NCBI RefSeq assembly: GCF_013177735.1
Contig: NZ_WOEZ01000178.1
Location: 1-64,000 of the forward strand
Origin: Paraburkholderia elongata
Lineage (GTDB): Bacteria > Pseudomonadota > Gammaproteobacteria > Burkholderiales > Burkholderiaceae
DNA: 64,000 bases
Reading direction: 5' to 3'
A model generated the notes under the pieces. It was not told the origin of the DNA and did no database searches. It saw only the letters and a list, made by a program, of their open reading frames with translations. Shown here one piece after another: positions 25,327 to 34,074 of this stretch; position 1 is the stretch's first letter; every line of letters begins with the position of its first letter. Made by a program: the position numbers and the translations under genes.

Positions 25327-27300
25327 CTACACCGATGAACTCGTCGCGGAAAAGGCATCGGTAACGAAACGACCTTGCACTTCAGCGCCGGGAAACTGTG
25401 TGAGCCACGTGAACTGCTCCTGACGGTCCACACCATGAACCAGGACGCTCAATTCCATCTCTGTACAGACGCCGACTATCCCTTTAACGAGCGCCCTGGA
25501 AACCGGTTCAGAAGGTACGCGATCCACAAGCTCTTCGTCGATGCAAAGGCCATCGATAGGCAGCTTCGATAAATTCGGGAACGCAGAATCGGCCGTGAGC
25601 GCGGCAAGAATCTGCACACCGGTAGAGCGTATCGTCTCCAGCTTGTCGAGAACATGTGCTGCGGCCTGATCCAGACGGGTCTGAACGATCAGCCGCAAGG
25701 TCGATGGTTCCACCGCATGCTCACGTAAGCATTCGGATACACAGCCAGTGAGATCGCCGTCAACGAGCTGCGCGTAGGGTACGTTCAGGGTGACGTGCTG
25801 AACACTCTGTCCAGCGGTACGCCACTCGCGTAGCTGCCGGCACGCCTCGGTCAGTTGGAACTCGCCGAGCTGGACGCCGAATCCCGACGACTCGACCATT
25901 GAGAAAAGCTCGCGCCCTTCCAGTGGAGGCGCACCGTCCCGATTCCACTGCACCGATGCAAGAAGGCCGCGGGCCGTTCCGCCGACGGTGTAGCAGTCTC
26001 GATAATCCAGCGCGAATTCCTTTCTGAGAAACCCATACTGCAGCGCCTGATAGAACTCCAGTCCGCGCTCAGCGCGTTCGGACAGTTCGGGCGTATATAC
26101 ATGACACGCGCTGATATCCTTGCCCTTACCAACCGCTTTGGCGGCATACATCGCGAGGTCAGCACGGGTCAGAAGATCGAATGCGCTGTCTCCGTGCCTC
26201 ACGTGCTCGACCACTCCAATGCTTCCCCGCATCCGATAGCTATTCGCGCGCAGCACATAAGCGAGCTCAAAGTCTTCTACGACACGGTTTGCTAGTTCCT
26301 GCGCTGTGAAGCGGGCAAAGTCACCTCTAACGACGATCACGAATTCGTCGCCGCTAACCCGAATGACCTCCTGCTCACCACGGGCGACGCGCTGCAGGCG
26401 TTTCGCTACCTGTTTGAGTAGCTGATCACCATCCCTATGTCCAAGGGAGTCGTTGACTCGCTTGAAGTTGTCAAGGTCAATGAAGAGAAGCGCAAGCCGT
26501 TCAATGCTTTGCTGAGTCATCGTCAGAGCATTCAGGCGGTCCATCAGGTAATTTCTGTTCCGCAAGCCAGTCAGCGTATCCGTGTTGGCCAGCTCGGCCA
26601 GGCGATCGCGCGCCCGCCGTTCTTCAGTGATGTCGATGCCTGAACAAATCAAAAACGTGTCATCAGGATGCTCACTTGTTCGGGCGAACTTGTTGCGGAA
26701 TTGGAACAGCCGCGGACCCCGGATCGTTTTTACCGTCCGTTCAACCTCATACGCCTCGCCGCGCTGGAAAAACCTTTCTATGTTCTGACGGGACTCACTT
26801 CCATCCTCGTCGGACATGAACAGGTCCCACGCATTTTTTCCTATTACGTCAGCTTCCTTGAGGCCGGAAAGCTCTTCGGCGAACCGGTTGAACCGTTGAA
26901 TAGTGCCATCGCGATTCAGAATCACGACAAGCGAATTGACTTCCGACAGGACTGTCTCTGCAAATGACAGCCCGCGCGCCAGATCACCCGCAATGGCTTC
27001 GGCATTAATGCTCGGAGAGGCCGTTCCGGCCCACCTGGTCCGATCGACTTTCCGTCCGACCAAGTGCAGGCGAAACCTCTTTTCAAACAGCAGCGCGTCG
27101 ACAGTCACGCTCGACGTGACGCCAGTAAGTGCCCGGATTTGTGCCGCCTGCTCAGTTGAAAGCGTAACGGCTGCAGCGACCGGTCCGGTAATCGGGCTAA
27201 GTTCGAGGGCATTGCTATCATGAGACAGTTGCCAGCGCGGACTTAGCGTTTCAAACGTTGCCCGAAATAAGGTGATCGCTTCGTGATCGTGAAGGTCCAT
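25327..27300 (-). CDS. PAS-GGDEF-EAL protein with a degenerate EAL domain
   Basis: A 657-residue signalling protein. Residues about 1-85 are unassigned. A PAS/PAC sensor spans about 95-225 (SLVVILNRDGTIQRFNRFAEELSG; LICSGIDITEERRA). The GGDEF domain (about 235-400) keeps DNFKRVNDSLGHRDGDQLL but has RVSGDEF in place of RxGGDEF, and no RxxD inhibitory site before it. The C-terminal EAL-like domain has lost its catalytic set: no E-A-L motif (GLLASVQW), no DDFG (LTADS), and VHGVD in place of AEGVE. It probably makes cyclic-di-GMP weakly or only senses it. It lies 12 bases upstream of the luxR-like gene in one transcript. Confidence 0.82.
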   Translation of the reverse strand: MDLHDHEAITLFRATFETLSPRWQLSHDSNALELSPITGPVAAAVTLSTEQAAQIRALTGVTSSVTVDALLFEKRFRLHLVGRKVDRTRWAGTASPSINAEAIAGDLARGLSFAETVLSEVNSLVVILNRDGTIQRFNRFAEELSGLKEADVIGKNAWDLFMSDEDGSESRQNIERFFQRGEAYEVERTVKTIRGPRLFQFRNKFARTSEHPDDTFLICSGIDITEERRARDRLAELANTDTLTGLRNRNYLMDRLNALTMTQQSIERLALLFIDLDNFKRVNDSLGHRDGDQLLKQVAKRLQRVARGEQEVIRVSGDEFVIVVRGDFARFTAQELANRVVEDFELAYVLRANSYRMRGSIGVVEHVRHGDSAFDLLTRADLAMYAAKAVGKGKDISACHVYTPELSERAERGLEFYQALQYGFLRKEFALDYRDCYTVGGTARGLLASVQWNRDGAPPLEGRELFSMVESSGFGVQLGEFQLTEACRQLREWRTAGQSVQHVTLNVPYAQLVDGDLTGCVSECLREHAVEPSTLRLIVQTRLDQAAAHVLDKLETIRSTGVQILAALTADSAFPNLSKLPIDGLCIDEELVDRVPSEPVSRALVKGIVGVCTEMELSVLVHGVDRQEQFTWLTQFPGAEVQGRFVTDAFSATSSSV

Positions 27301-27712
27301 CCACGAAAGATAAATTGTCTGGACTATCTAGAGGAGCGGTTTTTACGAACTGTTACAGCGCCGCGATGCATGCTGCATTACCGCAGCGTCGGAGAAATGC
27401 AATCTGAATATCAATCGACATTAAGGAGCGAAGGAATCCTCTCCCTCAGTCGGTTTCCCGAATCGAGCGTCCTTTCCGCGATTCTCCGTATCCAGCGTGG
27501 GTTATTCAAGGCATCAGATACTTCCTGTCTTTCACTACGACAGACCGACGAATACAACACGCAATCAAGGTAACCTGACGGTTTTTCGAGAGGCGTCGTG
27601 AACTACCTCGCCAGCTATGATCAGTGCCGTCAGGTCTCTTTGAGGCGACACGACAACGTGTCGTGGACCTGTCTTTGATTTCATAACGTTGCCCGCGCCA
27701 GGTCACCGCGAC
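27301..27712. other. Intergenic region upstream of the GGDEF gene
   Basis: I see no convincing gene in this moderately AT-rich stretch. It should hold the promoter of the GGDEF-luxR transcript and the end of the 230-residue gene. Short frames here lack ribosome sites and coding character. Confidence 0.35.
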
Positions 27713-28405
27713 TCAATCCTGCCTCCCTCCAAGAGGCATTCTTGAATCAAAGCCTGCCGGGAATATGACTGGGTGCGGAATTGAAAACATTCGTTCGAGA
27801 TATCGAACAGGCTCGGGGTCAAGGGCTCGTTTGGTTGTTTCCCACCCAAGCCAATAGTCACTGCCAGTACTAAAACTGCGAAAAAGTGTGGGTTGATCTG
27901 GTATGCGATCAAATTGGCAGAATGGTTTCTCGGACGACAGCACAATCACGGAGTCTTGGGCGGGCGGTCTGACGCTCCACCAAATGCTGGTCGGCCTTAG
28001 AGAATCCGCAATCCTGCAGAGATCTGTGTCCTTGTGCAACCAGTGGATGCCCCACTCCGGATTTTCCGCGGTGCCGCCGTCCATCTTGAAATAGGGCTTG
28101 TAGACCCGCAACGGGGAATCAGTGTTGATTTGCGTCGCAATCAAGCATCCTGCCTTGCTTCGAACCACGAGTGCGGGAAGTTCCTGGATGTAAAGAACTG
28201 TGCCTTCTTTTCGCAAGGTTTCAGCATAGAGTTCGGCCTCTCGCCGTGACGCGTGCATGCACTCGTCGTTGTAACGATTTATCCAGGTCGAGTGCCACGC
28301 GTTGCGCCCGGTGTAAACGTGATACAGACATATGCCTTGTGCGGATGTGGCGAGCGTGCAAGGGAGACCAGGAAATTCCTCCGGCGAGTACTTTGTCAGC
28401 GCCAT
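27713..28405 (-). CDS. Hypothetical protein, 230 residues
   Basis: A soluble protein with no family that I recognise. It is rich in Trp, Tyr and Cys, with compact segments such as GICLYHVYTGRNAWHSTWINRYND and WGIHWLHKDTDLCRIADSL. There is no signal peptide or membrane helix. It has a lower GC content than the mutagenesis genes beside it, and it stands alone between the regulatory block and the SOS cassette, which suggests an acquired gene. The start is a plain ATG without a strong ribosome site. Confidence 0.55.
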   Translation of the reverse strand: MALTKYSPEEFPGLPCTLATSAQGICLYHVYTGRNAWHSTWINRYNDECMHASRREAELYAETLRKEGTVLYIQELPALVVRSKAGCLIATQINTDSPLRVYKPYFKMDGGTAENPEWGIHWLHKDTDLCRIADSLRPTSIWWSVRPPAQDSVIVLSSEKPFCQFDRIPDQPTLFRSFSTGSDYWLGWETTKRALDPEPVRYLERMFSIPHPVIFPAGFDSRMPLGGRQD

Positions 28406-28743
28406 TTGTTAGGCATCCTATCTTGAAGTCGCGGGCGCATCGTCGTTGTAAATGGACGAACCGAACGACGTAGGCGAGTAAGTATGACTGGCTGGATTTT
28501 GAACGCTCGGGCAAGGTTCTTCTATGCGGAAGACCACAATGCGTATGGCGCCCACCCCTGAAGTTAAGCCACCGGTTCGCGGCACCAGCGATCACGTCGG
28601 CATCCCGGCATGCCGTGGCCAGATCCGCCGCGCCAGTCGAGAAAGATGGTCTTGCGCCCGTCTGGAACGGATCAGCGGTAACCGGCCGCGGCCTCTGGAC
28701 GACCCCCTTTTACATTTTTTGGAGATAAGCGCTACACTAGATA
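28406..28743. other. Intergenic region between the 230-residue gene and the SOS cassette
   Basis: No gene is supported here. The region separates divergent units and ends at the LexA box. Frames across it on either strand lack codon bias and start signals. Confidence 0.35.
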
Positions 28744-28759
28744 CTGTATATTTATACAG
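28744..28759 (+). promoter_or_regulatory. LexA (SOS) box of the mutagenesis cassette
   Basis: CTGTATATTTATACAG matches the CTGT-N8-ACAG LexA consensus perfectly and nearly all of the extended TA-rich core. It ends 12 bases before the imuA ATG, so LexA would cover the promoter and DNA damage would release it. It is the only such box seen beside these genes. Confidence 0.88.
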
Positions 28760-28771
28760 TATTCTTGCCCC

Positions 28772-29488
28772 ATGAGCGCCCTGCCACGTCACCCTGAAGA
28801 AATCCACCCCGCCCTGTGGCGAGCTTCGCAGCTGGCCGCCGGCTTCGATCGGGTAGTGTCGTGCGGCCACGCCGCGCTGGCCGCCGAGCTGCCGGGTGGC
28901 GGCTGGACCGCGGGCGCGCTCACCGAACTGCTCACACCGCAGGCTGGCTGCGGTGAACTGCGTCTGCTGCAGCCTGCACTGGCGACCGTCGGATCCCGCC
29001 CCTTGCTCCTGCTGCAGCCGCCGCATCGGCTACAACCCGCCGGACTGGCGTGGCTGGGCGTTCCCGCAGGACAGGCCTGCGTGTTGCGCGCACCACGCAC
29101 GGCTGATGCGCTGTGGGCCGCCGAGCAGATCCTGCGTGCCGGCACCTGCGGCGCCCTGCTCCTCTGGCAGGCCGAAGTCCGGCAGGAAGCGCTCCGGCGC
29201 CTGCATCTGGCCGCGCAGGCCTCGGACACCCTGCTGTTCCTGTTTCGCCCACTCGCGGCCGCCCAGGCGACGTCGCCGGCGCCGCTGCGGCTTGCACTGC
29301 GAGCTGCCAGGGGCGGTATTGAAGTGACGTTCGTCAAGCGCCGCGGACCGCAGCGCGACGAACCCGTTTTCGTTCCTCTCGTACCTTCACCTGCCCTGTT
29401 GAGCCGATATGCAACTCTGGATCGGCGTACATCTGCCGCACCTCGCCCTCGAGTCGTTTCTCCCGCGCTGGTCGATGCCACGCAATGA
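28772..29488 (+). CDS. imuA: ImuA, translesion synthesis accessory protein
   Basis: A 238-residue RecA/SulA-like protein. HPALWRASQLA and then LPGGGWTAGALTELL near the N-terminus are hallmarks of ImuA, as is PLLLLQPPHRLQPAGLAWLG in the core. ImuA works with ImuB and DnaE2 in damage-induced mutagenesis and lacks a full RecA ATPase site. The gene starts 12 bases after a LexA box and overlaps the imuB start by about 80 bases in another frame, as is common in this cassette. Confidence 0.88.
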   Translation: MSALPRHPEEIHPALWRASQLAAGFDRVVSCGHAALAAELPGGGWTAGALTELLTPQAGCGELRLLQPALATVGSRPLLLLQPPHRLQPAGLAWLGVPAGQACVLRAPRTADALWAAEQILRAGTCGALLLWQAEVRQEALRRLHLAAQASDTLLFLFRPLAAAQATSPAPLRLALRAARGGIEVTFVKRRGPQRDEPVFVPLVPSPALLSRYATLDRRTSAAPRPRVVSPALVDATQ

Positions 29489-30878
29489 GGCCGGGTTTGT
29501 CGTGCTGGAGAAGGACCGCGTTGTCGCGTTCGACCGCGCGGCGCACTCGGCCGGGATCGTGCCCGGCATGCGCCGCGGTGGCGTGTTGACGCTTGTCCCC
29601 GACGCGGTCATCCGGGAACGTGATCTCACCCGTGAAGCGGAGCTTGTTCGTGGCGTGGCGTTCGCCCTGCTGCAGTTCACCCCCCACGTGGTGCTGGCGG
29701 AGGAATCGGTCGTGCTGGCCGACGTCTCGGCGAGCCTGCGCCTCTTCGGCGGCATCCGGCCACTGCGCCGGCGGGCGGGTGAAACGGTGAGCGCGTTCGG
29801 CGTGACCGCGACACTTGCCGTTGCCCCTACGGGGCAGGCCGCGTGGCTCTTCGCCCGGTCATCGGCTGGCATCGCGCTCACGTTGCGCTCCGTCGACCGT
29901 ACGCTGCGTCGCGTGCCGTTACCTGCCCTGCCGCCTGCGCGCCCCTACGCAGAATGGTTCGACGGACTGGGATGCGAAACGGTCGACGACGTCCGGCGAC
30001 TACCCCGCGCAGGCCTCAAGAAGCGCTGCGGCACGGCCCTGCTGGATGCGCTCGATCGCGCGACGGGCGCGGCGCCGGAAGTGTACGAATGGCTGGAGTT
30101 GCCCCCTGCCTTCAGCGCGCGGCTCGAGCTGCCCGACCGGATCGAGCATGCGGAAGCCGTGCTGTTCGCGGCGCGACGACTGATCCTGCAGATGACCGGC
30201 TGGCTGTCGGCGCGACAGCTGGCGATCGCGCGGTTTGTACTTGAGCTCGAACATGAACGCGGCCGCGCGGCGGTCCCGCCGACGGCAATCGAAATCGCGC
30301 TTGGCGAACCGACGTCACGCGAGGAACACCTCGTGCGCCTGCTGAAAGAACGGCTGGGCCGCGTCGAACTGGCCGCGCCGGTCATCGCCGTTCGCCTCGA
30401 TGCAAAGGACGTCCGCGAAGCGGACGCGCCGAGCGAATCGCTGTTCCCGGAGCCCGGCGGCTCGCCGCAGGATCACGCGCGCCTGATGGAGCTGCTCGTC
30501 GCCCGGCTCGGCGCGCAGAACGTGCTCAAGGCGGCGCCGGTTGCCGACCACCGCCCGGAAGTCGCCGCACGCTGGCTTCCTATCGGCGAGACCGCCAGGG
30601 CCACGCTGCCGCCGCCGAATCTTCCGCGACCCACCTGGCTGCTCGACAAGCCGGTACAGCTCATCATGCGCGGCCACCGCCCGTTCTACGGCACGCCACT
30701 GCGGATGGTCTCGCCGGGCGAACGGATCGAGGTCGGCTGGCAGGATGGGCACCCGGTGACGCGAGACTATTTTGTCGCGGAGTCCGAAGACGCGCTGCAC
30801 TACTGGGTCTTCCGGGAGCGCGTAAGCGCCGTCGAGGAACGCGAGCCGCGCTGGTTCCTGCACGGCCTATTCGGGTGA
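29409..30878 (+). CDS. imuB: ImuB, Y-family polymerase-like protein
   Basis: A 489-residue protein of the DinB/UmuC fold. The N-terminus MQLWIGVHLPHLALESFLPRW and the segment DRVVAFDRAAHSAGIVPGMRRG are diagnostic of ImuB. The catalytic acidic residues of active Y-family polymerases are not evident, and ImuB is normally a non-catalytic hub that binds the beta clamp, ImuA and DnaE2. The C-terminal third carries the extended region that binds partners. It overlaps imuA by about 80 bases and is followed six bases later by dnaE2, so all three are one operon. Confidence 0.9.
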   Translation: MQLWIGVHLPHLALESFLPRWSMPRNEAGFVVLEKDRVVAFDRAAHSAGIVPGMRRGGVLTLVPDAVIRERDLTREAELVRGVAFALLQFTPHVVLAEESVVLADVSASLRLFGGIRPLRRRAGETVSAFGVTATLAVAPTGQAAWLFARSSAGIALTLRSVDRTLRRVPLPALPPARPYAEWFDGLGCETVDDVRRLPRAGLKKRCGTALLDALDRATGAAPEVYEWLELPPAFSARLELPDRIEHAEAVLFAARRLILQMTGWLSARQLAIARFVLELEHERGRAAVPPTAIEIALGEPTSREEHLVRLLKERLGRVELAAPVIAVRLDAKDVREADAPSESLFPEPGGSPQDHARLMELLVARLGAQNVLKAAPVADHRPEVAARWLPIGETARATLPPPNLPRPTWLLDKPVQLIMRGHRPFYGTPLRMVSPGERIEVGWQDGHPVTRDYFVAESEDALHYWVFRERVSAVEEREPRWFLHGLFG

Positions 30879-30884
30879 TCGCCC

Positions 30885-33800
30885 ATGGCGCCGACCTACG
30901 GCGCACTGCCCGACTATGCGGAGCTGCAGTGCGCGTCCAACTTTTCCTTTCTGCACGGCGCATCGCACGCCGAGGATCTCGCCGCTCGCGCCGCGCAGCT
31001 CGGGTATGCCGCGCTGGCCGTCACGGACGAATGCTCGCTGGCCGGCGTCGTGCGCGCGCACGTCGAGGCGAAAAAGGCCGGGCTGCCTTTCATCGTCGGG
31101 TCGCACTTCCACCTGACCAACGCCGACGGCTCGCCGGCCCTGTCATTCACCGCACTGGCGATGACGCGCGAAGGCTATGGCAACCTGTCCGAGCTGATCA
31201 CGCTCGGCCGCATGCGCGCACACAAGGGCAGTTACCGGGTCGCGCCGCTGGATCTCGCGCACCCCGAGAAGCCCTTTGGACACCTGCGGGGACTGCCCGG
31301 GTGCGTCGCGATCCTGTCACCGGACTACCCCGCCGATGAAGACAGACTGGATACGCAGGTCGAGTGGTTCGTCCAGACCTTTGGCGATCGCGCATGGGTC
31401 GCACTGACATTGCACGCGCGTGCAATGGACGATATTCACCGCGGCACCGTCGAACATGTCGCGGCGCGTCACGGCGTTCCCGTCGTCGCGACCGGCGCGC
31501 CCGTCATGCACGTGCGCTCGCGCAAACCGCTGCAGGATGTCCTCACTGCGATCCGGGTCGGCAGACCGGTCGCCGAATGCGGCTATGATCTCGCGCCCAA
31601 CGCCGAGCAGCACCTGCGATCGCGTCTGCGGCTCGCCAACCTGTATTCGCAGCGCACGCTCGAGGAGACGCTGCGAATCGCTCGCCTGTGCACGTTTTCA
31701 CTCGACGAGCTGCGCTATGAGTATCCGGACGAGCTGGTGCCGGCCGGCCATACGCCGACCAGCTACCTGAGACAGGAGACCTACGTCGGCGCACATCATC
31801 GCTGGCCAGCTGGCATCCCGCATCAGGTACAGCAGCAGATCGAACACGAGCTCGCGCTGATCGGGGATCTGCGCTACGAGCCGTACTTTCTGACGGTCTA
31901 CGACATCGTCCGGTTCGCGCGCAGCGAAGGCATCCTGTGCCAGGGGCGCGGCTCGGCGGCCAACTCGGCCGTGTGCTTTGCTCTCGGCGTGACCGAAGTG
32001 GATCCGGCGCGCTCCTCAATGCTGTTCGAGCGGTTCATCTCGAAAGAGCGAGGTGAGCCGCCTGACATCGACGTGGATTTCGAGCATCAGCGCCGCGAGG
32101 AAGTCGTGCAGTACATCTATCGCAAGTACGGGCGCGATCGCGCGGCGCTGACGGCCGCCGTGACGACGTACCGCCCACGCAGCGCGCTGCGCGAATCGGG
32201 CAAGGCACTCGGCGTGGATCCGGCAATCGTTGATCGCGTCGCGAAGGCCCATCAGTGGTTCGATTCGAGCGGCGATCTGCTCAACCGCTTCGCCGAGGCG
32301 GGCCTCGACGCCGGGTCTCCGCTGATCATGCAGTGGGCAAATTTTGCGGCTCTGCTGGTGGGCTTTCCACGACATCTGTCGCAGCACAGCGGCGGCTTCG
32401 TCATCAGCCGCGGCAAGCTGTCGAGGCTGGTGCCAATCGAGAACGCCGCGATGGCCGACCGCTCGATCATCCAGTGGGACAAGGACGATATCGAGGCACT
32501 TGGCCTGCTGAAGATCGACGTACTCGCACTCGGCATGCTATCGGCCATCCGGCGTGCGCTCGACATCATTTCAGAAAAGCGCGGCGAGCCGTTCGAGCTG
32601 CAGGGCATTCCTGCCGAGGATTCCGACACCTACGGGATGATCTGTCGCGCCGATACCGTTGGCGTATTCCAGATCGAATCGCGCGCGCAGATGAGCATGC
32701 TGCCCCGCCTGCAGCCGCGCTGCTTTTACGATCTCGTGATCGAGGTGGCGATCGTGCGTCCGGGCCCCGTGCAGGGCGGCATGGTGCATCCGTACCTGCG
32801 CCGGCGGCAGGGGCTGGAGCCCGTCACCTATCCGAGTCCGCAGATGGAGCAGGCGCTCTCGCGCACGCTCGGCGTGCCGATCTTCCAGGAGCAGGTGATG
32901 CAGGTCGCGATGCTCGCGGCCGGTTTTACCGCCGGCGAGGCTGACCAGTTGCGCCGCGCGATGGCTGCATGGCGTCGCAAAGGCGGACTCGAAGCCTACT
33001 ACGACCGCATCGTGAACGGGATGCTTGAGCGTGGCTACGACCGCGAGTTCGCCGAAGCTATCTTTGCGCAGATCCAGGGCTTCGGCGAGTACGGCTTTCC
33101 GGAGAGCCACGCGGCCAGCTTCGCGCTGCTGGTCTATGCGAGTGCATGGCTGAAGCACCATGAACCGGTTGCGTTCCTCGTGGCCATGCTCAACAGCCAG
33201 CCAATGGGTTTCTATTCACCCTCACAGCTCGTGCAGGATGCGAAGCGCCACGGCGTGAAGGTACTGCCGGTCGACGTGACGCTGAGCAACTGGGATTCGG
33301 CGGTTGAAGGCCAGACAACCTCGTCCCCGGTGCGCCTCGGCATGTCGCTCGTACGCGGGCTGAAGGAGGAGGCCGCTGCGCGCATCGAGCTCGCGCGCGC
33401 GGTGCGACCCTTCGCCGATGTGTCGGACCTCGCGCGACGTGCACAACTCGATCGCAAGGATCTGCAGGCGCTCGCGGCAGCCGACGCATTGCGCTCACTC
33501 GCCGGCGACCGGCGTGCGGCTTTGTGGCAAGCGGTGGCTGCGGTACCTGACCGGGATCTGCTGCGCGGCGCGACTGATGACGACGCGACGCCGGTCCTCG
33601 CGCCGATGACGGAAGGCCAGCAGATCGCCAGCGATTACCGGACCCTCGGTCTGACGCTCGGCCGGCACCCGCTGGAACTGCTGCGCCCTCGCCTGCTTGC
33701 CCAGCGACTGCTGCCGGCGTCGACGCTGGCCGGATTCCGGAACGGGCAGCTCGCACGTGCCTGCGGCATCGTGACGGTCCGGCAGCGGCCGGGCACGGCC

Positions 33801-34028
33801 AAGGGTGTGATGTTTGTCACGCTGGAGGATGAGACCGGGCAGGTCAACGTCATTATCTGGCCGTCCCTGCTGGAAAAGCAGCGACGCGAAGCGCTCGGCT
33901 CGTCACTACTTGCCGTGTACGGCGTCTGGCAGCGTGAGGGGGAAGTGCGCCACCTCGTCGCACACCGACTGGTCGACGTGTCCCCGCTGCTCGGCTCGCT
34001 CGTCACGTCGACGCGAAATTTCCACTAG
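30885..34028 (+). CDS. dnaE2: DnaE2 (ImuC) error-prone DNA polymerase III alpha subunit
   Basis: A 1047-residue C-family polymerase. The PHP domain starts with YAELQCASNFSFLHGASH, the DnaE2 form. Catalytic aspartates are in PDIDVDFEHQRREEV (about 394-398) and in LLKIDVLALGML (about 545). A helix-hairpin-helix region and the C-terminal OB-fold (GIVTVRQRPGTAKGVMFVTLEDETG) follow. The length is typical of DnaE2 and shorter than replicative DnaE. It performs mutagenic bypass with ImuB under SOS control. The gene is third in the cassette; the SRAP gene starts 46 bases later. Confidence 0.95.
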   Translation: MAPTYGALPDYAELQCASNFSFLHGASHAEDLAARAAQLGYAALAVTDECSLAGVVRAHVEAKKAGLPFIVGSHFHLTNADGSPALSFTALAMTREGYGNLSELITLGRMRAHKGSYRVAPLDLAHPEKPFGHLRGLPGCVAILSPDYPADEDRLDTQVEWFVQTFGDRAWVALTLHARAMDDIHRGTVEHVAARHGVPVVATGAPVMHVRSRKPLQDVLTAIRVGRPVAECGYDLAPNAEQHLRSRLRLANLYSQRTLEETLRIARLCTFSLDELRYEYPDELVPAGHTPTSYLRQETYVGAHHRWPAGIPHQVQQQIEHELALIGDLRYEPYFLTVYDIVRFARSEGILCQGRGSAANSAVCFALGVTEVDPARSSMLFERFISKERGEPPDIDVDFEHQRREEVVQYIYRKYGRDRAALTAAVTTYRPRSALRESGKALGVDPAIVDRVAKAHQWFDSSGDLLNRFAEAGLDAGSPLIMQWANFAALLVGFPRHLSQHSGGFVISRGKLSRLVPIENAAMADRSIIQWDKDDIEALGLLKIDVLALGMLSAIRRALDIISEKRGEPFELQGIPAEDSDTYGMICRADTVGVFQIESRAQMSMLPRLQPRCFYDLVIEVAIVRPGPVQGGMVHPYLRRRQGLEPVTYPSPQMEQALSRTLGVPIFQEQVMQVAMLAAGFTAGEADQLRRAMAAWRRKGGLEAYYDRIVNGMLERGYDREFAEAIFAQIQGFGEYGFPESHAASFALLVYASAWLKHHEPVAFLVAMLNSQPMGFYSPSQLVQDAKRHGVKVLPVDVTLSNWDSAVEGQTTSSPVRLGMSLVRGLKEEAAARIELARAVRPFADVSDLARRAQLDRKDLQALAAADALRSLAGDRRAALWQAVAAVPDRDLLRGATDDDATPVLAPMTEGQQIASDYRTLGLTLGRHPLELLRPRLLAQRLLPASTLAGFRNGQLARACGIVTVRQRPGTAKGVMFVTLEDETGQVNVIIWPSLLEKQRREALGSSLLAVYGVWQREGEVRHLVAHRLVDVSPLLGSLVTSTRNFH

Positions 34029-34074
34029 GAACCGGCGTACCATATTGGCGCACCTTCTTCCAGGGAGAGCGACC

